Source of the DNA: JAGHKQ01 sp041920565
GTDB lineage: Bacteria; Bacillota; Bacilli; Bacillales; Bacillaceae_G
Assembly (NCBI GenBank): GCA_041920565.1
Contig: JBHGXS010000118.1
Coordinates: forward strand, 1-9,365
Reading direction: 5' to 3'
DNA: 9,365 nt
Shown: in pieces, positions 6,041 through 9,365 of the stretch
Layout: each line of letters starts with the position of its first letter
How positions within the stretch are numbered: the first letter of the stretch is position 1
The notes under the pieces: generated by a model
Told to the model about the DNA's origin: nothing
The model's input: the letters and a program-made list of their open reading frames with translations, nothing else
Databases searched by the model: none
Made by a program: the position numbers and the translations under genes

Positions 6041-6050
6041 CTCTTTTGTT
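6013..6050. terminator. 14-bp hairpin shared by the regulator and hmp ends
   Basis: AACAAAAGAGCTAG (6013-6026) and CTAGCTCTTTTGTT (6037-6050) form a perfect 14-bp inverted repeat with a 10-base loop. It includes the last nine codons and stop of the regulator and ends four bases before the hmp stop. It is placed to end both convergent transcripts. Neither strand has a long T run, although both arms carry TTTT. Confidence 0.75.
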
Positions 6051-6054
6051 AATT

Positions 6055-7287
6055 TTATGCATTTTGTAAAACTGGTTGTTCCAGGCTTGCTGAAGGACCG
6101 AAAAATTCAAAATGAATGTTTTCTGTTTCAACTTCCCAAGCCTTTAATATTTCATTTACGCATTTCATGAATGGAATTGGTCCGCAGAAGTAAAAATCGG
6201 CTTTATTAGTTGGTACAATTGTTTGCAGCCATGCAAGGTCGATATATCCTTCTTTATCATAGTTTTTCGCTGCTTTGTCTTCTGTTGAAGGAGCAGAATA
6301 ACAAACATATGCCTTTACGTTTTGGTTATCCTTTGTCAACTGCTCTACATGCTCTTTAAAAGCATGAACATTGCTGTTTAACGCACAGTGAATAAAGTAC
6401 ACGTCACGCTTTGTCTGCTGCTCCACTGCCGTATTTAACATGCTCATCATCGGTGTAACCCCAACACCTCCGCTGATTAACACTAGAGGTATATCTTTTC
6501 CTGTATCTAAAACAAAATCTCCTGCTGGAGCGCTTAACGGAAGTAAATCACCTTCTTGTACCTTTTCATGCAAATAATTAGAAACTATACCTGCCGGAGT
6601 GCTTTCAGTTGCATCTTCACGTTTTACACTGATGCGGTAATATGATTTTCCAGGCGCATCGGATAAACTGTATTGACGGTTATGAGTATATTTTTCTCCC
6701 GGGATATCCACTTTTACAGTTACATATTGGCCAGGCTTAAATGAAGATAATGCTTTTTTGTCTTGCGGTTCTAAGTAGAAGGAAGTAATAACATCGCTTT
6801 CTTTTACTTTTTTCACTACAACGAAATTGCGGAAATCTCTCCAGCCGCCTTCTTGATTTTCTGCTTCATCGTACATTTCTGACTCTATTTGAATGAACAC
6901 ATCCGCAATTACACCATACGCCTCTCCCCAAGCATCTAACACTTCTTGAGGTGCATCCAATACTTCTTTAATGGCTCTTAATAAGCAGCTTCCTACAATC
7001 GGGTAATGCTCTGCTTTTATTCCTAAGCTGCGGTGCTTATGAGCGATTTGCTTAACAACCGGAATAATAGCTGCTAGATTTTCAATGTTTGCCGCTGCTG
7101 CATACACTGCATTTGCCAACGCTTCCGGCTGCCTCCCTTTCTTTTGATTCGTTTGGTTGAAAATATTTAACAACTCCGGATATTCAGCAAACATCATATT
7201 ATAAAAATATTTGGTAATATCAGTACCATGTTCTTGCAATACAGGCACAGTCGCTTTCACAATTTCAATTGTTTTTTGACTTAACAT
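6055..7287 (-). CDS. hmp: Flavohemoglobin (nitric oxide dioxygenase)
   Basis: A 410-residue flavohemoglobin that converts nitric oxide and O2 to nitrate with NAD(P)H. From the ATG at 7285-7287 the numbering fits E. coli Hmp exactly: TyrB10 at 29, GlnE7 at 53, proximal His at 85, Tyr95 and Glu135 in the globin domain (1-140). The FAD domain has RQYSLS at 204-209. The NAD domain has LISGGVGVTPMMSML and YFCGPIPFM. I reject the longer GTG start at 7338 because it adds 17 residues, breaks this alignment and lies upstream of the expected transcript start. AAAAGGATGGGG precedes the chosen ATG. It has its own promoter with a Crp/Fnr-type box, and it converges with a Crp/Fnr-type regulator. Confidence 0.97.
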   Translation of the reverse strand: MLSQKTIEIVKATVPVLQEHGTDITKYFYNMMFAEYPELLNIFNQTNQKKGRQPEALANAVYAAAANIENLAAIIPVVKQIAHKHRSLGIKAEHYPIVGSCLLRAIKEVLDAPQEVLDAWGEAYGVIADVFIQIESEMYDEAENQEGGWRDFRNFVVVKKVKESDVITSFYLEPQDKKALSSFKPGQYVTVKVDIPGEKYTHNRQYSLSDAPGKSYYRISVKREDATESTPAGIVSNYLHEKVQEGDLLPLSAPAGDFVLDTGKDIPLVLISGGVGVTPMMSMLNTAVEQQTKRDVYFIHCALNSNVHAFKEHVEQLTKDNQNVKAYVCYSAPSTEDKAAKNYDKEGYIDLAWLQTIVPTNKADFYFCGPIPFMKCVNEILKAWEVETENIHFEFFGPSASLEQPVLQNA

Positions 7288-7341
7288 TTGGATCCCCATC
7301 CTTTTTGTTCTTTGCAACAAATTATCAACGTTTACCACTTC

Positions 7342-7406
7342 ATTATAGGGATAACCGTTTTCCTAAGGTGTGATTTAAATCACTCTAATTGTGATGTTTT
7401 TGTGAA
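7342..7406 (-). promoter_or_regulatory. hmp promoter with class II Crp/Fnr-type operator and upstream TTGTGA repeats
   Basis: Read toward hmp, TATAAT (7347-7342) is a perfect -10 with transcription expected near 7335. The -35 position, 17 bases up (CACCTT, 7370-7365), matches none of the six consensus bases. The palindrome TGTGATTTAAATCACT (7369-7384) fits the Crp and Bacillus Fnr pattern TGTGA-N6-TCACA at 9 of 10 bases. Its centre falls at -41.5, the standard class II activator position. Two further TTGTGA half-sites at 7389-7394 and 7400-7405 lie 11 bp apart and resemble the TTTGTGAAT consensus reported for ResD, which activates hmp in B. subtilis. I did not see a convincing NsrR box. Confidence 0.7.
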
Positions 7407-7438
7407 GAAAATGCAAAAATTTTCCTTTCGTTATATGA

Positions 7439-7467
7439 AGAGGACCTGTCTTCTAGACAAGTCCTCT
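7439..7467 (-). terminator. Hairpin at the end of the hypothetical membrane protein gene
   Basis: On the minus strand AGAGGACTTGTCT (7467-7455) pairs with AGACAGGTCCTCT (7451-7439) over 13 bp with one G-U pair and a 3-base loop. It overlaps the stop codon at 7466-7468. No T run follows, so it may be a weak terminator or a transcript-stabilising hairpin upstream of the hmp promoter. Confidence 0.5.
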
Positions 7468-7990
7468 ATTGTTTAGGCTTTACTGTCTCTTCAATCTGCT
7501 TTACATTTTCTCCATTCCCAAACTCAGTAACTCCCCATATGTTGGTTTCTCCTGTGTACTGATTAACGAGGATATCTAAGTCATGATAAATACGGTGACT
7601 TAAAACTACATATGTAATATTCTGTTCATCCATTCCGCGCTTTAATATATCATAGCTTCGTTTTAGATCATTCTTAATGGTTTGGTTCTGTACCTCTTTT
7701 TCTATCCCTTTTAAGCCGGGCTCATTTTGTGCAAACCAATTCCGTAATTGCTGCCAATCAGCTTCTGTATATTTTTCCGATTTTCCGTAATTCAAAAAGC
7801 TGTTTAATGATTCGTGAGTAGCATGTATAAACCCTAAAACTGTTTTTGACTCCTGCACTTTATCTGTTTTCGGTATTGCCGATGCGTCAAGAGGCCGGTC
7901 TGCATAATAAAGAAATACTTTTGTTAGAATAAAAAACCCGGCTATCATGGCCAATACAGTTGCAAAAAATAACACAAATTTTTTTAACAT
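7466..7990 (-). CDS. Hypothetical membrane-anchored or secreted protein (174 aa)
   Basis: A 174-residue protein with an N-terminal Lys-Lys pair and a hydrophobic segment at about residues 4-28. This is either a single membrane anchor or an uncleaved signal, and there is no lipobox Cys. The remaining 145 residues are hydrophilic and mostly helical, with Trp and Tyr scattered (YTEADWQQLRNWFAQNEPG, SYDILKRGMDE, HRIYHDLDILVNQYTG). They should face outside the cell. GAGGGAG lies seven bases before the ATG. I do not recognise the family and suggest no function. It runs in the same direction as hmp but is separated from it by a hairpin and the hmp promoter. Confidence 0.8.
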   Translation of the reverse strand: MLKKFVLFFATVLAMIAGFFILTKVFLYYADRPLDASAIPKTDKVQESKTVLGFIHATHESLNSFLNYGKSEKYTEADWQQLRNWFAQNEPGLKGIEKEVQNQTIKNDLKRSYDILKRGMDEQNITYVVLSHRIYHDLDILVNQYTGETNIWGVTEFGNGENVKQIEETVKPKQ

Positions 7991-8054
7991 ATGAAAACTC
8001 CCTCTCTCCTATCTCTGTCAATATGAGACGTTGATGGTTCGGAATTGCCTATGT

Positions 8055-8083
8055 ATATTACATTTATTTCGCAACGTTGTCAT
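8055..8083 (-). promoter_or_regulatory. Candidate promoter for the 174-residue protein gene
   Basis: On the minus strand ATGACA (8083-8078) and TAATAT (8060-8055) are 17 bases apart: 5/6 at -35 and 4/6 at -10, about 65 bases before the ATG at 7990. The surrounding 7991-8151 gap shows no convincing gene; a 29-codon plus-strand frame has no ribosome site. Confidence 0.35.
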
Positions 8084-8151
8084 ATTTGTAACATTCGATA
8101 AAAGAGAAGGATTCCCTTTATAAAATGTTCTTGTCTTTTCGACAGATTTTT

Positions 8152-9252
8152 TTATTCATTGTAAGACGGCAATAATTCAGGATGTGTTTCCAGCGTCGTA
8201 TATCCGTAATAAGCACTGTATCCAAGAACTAAAAGCAATGCTAAATATAGAATGAACACGGTTATTCTTGCTTTTGTGTCAATATGATAATACTGCTCGA
8301 GTTCTCTTTTTTCTTGCTGCAACTCCTTAATTTTTTCTTCTATCGCTTGCAGTTTTCGCTCAGCAAGCGTTTCTTCCGGTTCCTCAGCGCTGACTTCCAT
8401 ATTTATTTCATCTAATTTGCGAATTTGAAATTGTAATGCTTTTTGTTCTCTCTTGTCTTCTTTAGTTAAAGAAAATTGCCGTTCTTTTTCATTGATTTGC
8501 GCCAATTTTAGTCTCATTTGAGATACTGTTTGGTAAAGGGATGCATGTTCTTCCCACGACTTTTGAAGCTGCAGGGAATAATATTGATGTTTATTGATTT
8601 CTTCACCTAAACTCTCTGCCTCTTTCTTTCGTTTATACACTCTGTACCACTCTGTACAGCCGATAATAAAAAGGAAGAATCCGAAAAAAGTAATATTGAT
8701 GATGGAATACACTAACAAAATCATGAGGCCAATTGCCCAAATTTTCGTGCTCACTGCAGAAACAATTCTTCCCCCATCTAAAGGAGAAGATGGAATTAAA
8801 TTAAAAAAGTTAATGATTCCTCCCAGTACAATAACAAGCAGCCAAAACGGTTCTTTTGTCCATATGTATAATGGTATTGCCGGAACGAAAGACAGCAGGC
8901 CGAATAATGGACCCATATACGCCACAAATGCCTCATCTTTTGCATTCTTCGGCATTTCCTTCAAACCGATGACAGCACCCATAAAAGGGATAAAAATAGC
9001 CGGTGAAGTTTTTAAACCGATACGCTTCGCCGCCCAAAGATGCCCCATTTCGTGTACAAACAATAAATACACGAGCGCTGTCCCAAATTTCCAACCGTAA
9101 ACAAGCGCATATGCGCCCAAAGATAGAAGCATACTCAACACTGTTGAAAATTTTGCCAGTTTAAAAATAACCAACAGCCATTTCATTTTTGAAAGTAAAA
9201 AAGCTCCGACAGCAACTAAAATTCCTATTGCTCCCCTGTTTTGTTTCTTCAT
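8152..9252 (-). CDS. Site-2-protease-like M50 membrane metallopeptidase with coiled coil
   Basis: A 366-residue membrane protein. The zinc motif HEMGH is at residues 67-71 in a hydrophobic span, and the second motif of the family, N151-xx-P154-xxx-L158-D159-G160, supplies the third metal ligand. Both are intact, so catalysis inside the membrane is likely. About six spans occur up to residue 200. They are followed by a long charged coiled coil (about 205-321) and a final membrane span at about 330-349. Minimal bacterial members of the family, such as YwhC of B. subtilis, are about 220 residues, so the last 160 residues are an addition that may bring substrate to the protease. The ATG at 9252 has AAGAGGTG (9257-9264) four bases upstream. 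The substrate is unknown. The 9253-9365 stretch upstream shows no gene and no clear promoter. Confidence 0.9.
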   Translation of the reverse strand: MKKQNRGAIGILVAVGAFLLSKMKWLLVIFKLAKFSTVLSMLLSLGAYALVYGWKFGTALVYLLFVHEMGHLWAAKRIGLKTSPAIFIPFMGAVIGLKEMPKNAKDEAFVAYMGPLFGLLSFVPAIPLYIWTKEPFWLLVIVLGGIINFFNLIPSSPLDGGRIVSAVSTKIWAIGLMILLVYSIINITFFGFFLFIIGCTEWYRVYKRKKEAESLGEEINKHQYYSLQLQKSWEEHASLYQTVSQMRLKLAQINEKERQFSLTKEDKREQKALQFQIRKLDEINMEVSAEEPEETLAERKLQAIEEKIKELQQEKRELEQYYHIDTKARITVFILYLALLLVLGYSAYYGYTTLETHPELLPSYNE

Positions 9253-9365
9253 GTGTCACCTCTTACCATTTGAAAAGTGGATGCGAATTTTTCTGTTTTC
9301 TTAATTACTCAACTTTCGCAGAGTGAAATCGGCAAATAAGCCTTGATATAACTAGGAAGGCCGGC

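Noticed and set aside
6041..6070. A frameshift that would restore the missing wing of the Crp/Fnr regulator
   Set aside because: The +1 continuation reads as a hydrophobic run to a stop and does not resemble a Crp/Fnr wing.
7288..7338. Longer hmp start at GTG 7338
   Set aside because: It adds residues not matched in the family, and it lies upstream of the transcript start expected from TATAAT at 7342-7347.
8023..8121. 29-codon plus-strand frame in the gap between the hypothetical and M50 genes
   Set aside because: No ribosome site, and it overlaps the likely promoter of the minus-strand gene.
8125..8152. TGTC/GACA hairpin followed by seven T residues on the plus strand
   Set aside because: The stem is only 4-5 bp and no plus-strand gene lies upstream to be terminated.
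8594..9100. 168-codon plus-strand frame
   Set aside because: Antisense shadow of the M50 peptidase, whose motifs on the minus strand are unmistakable.

Overview
The window reads as the chromosome of an endospore-forming, low-GC Gram-positive bacterium, most likely of the family Bacillaceae. The reasons are two adjacent CotB-type spore coat genes, a DUF47-Pit phosphate pair of the Bacillus YkaA/YkaB kind, strong GGAGG-type ribosome binding sites, several TTG starts and many compact intrinsic terminators. No phage, insertion sequence, CRISPR array, tRNA or rRNA is visible. The content looks like ordinary housekeeping and sporulation chromosome, with a few unusual small genes and regulatory sites.

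Layout. Bases 1-208 hold the end of an unrecognised gene, followed by a hairpin. Bases 359-1792 hold two plus-strand CotB-like coat genes. The first has two CotB repeats and an Asn/Lys-rich tail; the second has three repeats and no tail. They end at a strong terminator. Bases 2090-3726 hold a DUF47 (PhoU-like) gene and a PiT-family phosphate transporter, closed by a bidirectional terminator. Bases 3785-5372 hold a plus-strand TSUP/TauE permease flanked on the minus strand by two previously uncalled 32-residue single-span membrane proteins (3785-3883 and 4895-4993), then a 74-residue unknown protein. Bases 5450-7287 hold a short Crp/Fnr-type regulator convergent with flavohemoglobin (hmp). Bases 7466-9252 hold a membrane-anchored hypothetical protein and a site-2-protease-like M50 membrane peptidase with a coiled coil, both on the minus strand.

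How the parts may work together. The CotB pair should act in the outer spore coat late in the mother cell. DUF47 and Pit form a phosphate uptake unit. The most striking regulatory signal is at hmp. A near-perfect Crp/Fnr palindrome, TGTGA-N6-TCACT, is centred at about -41.5 from a perfect TATAAT -10 that has no recognisable -35. This is the class II activator arrangement. The neighbouring regulator carries a Crp-type recognition helix (RETVNR) that fits TGTGA half-sites. It lacks obvious Fe-S cysteines of the Bacillus Fnr type and lacks most of the usual C-terminal wing. My main inference is that this regulator controls hmp, perhaps in response to nitric oxide or redox state. Secondary points are the two mini membrane proteins and an 11-bp-phased TTACA repeat array upstream of one of them.
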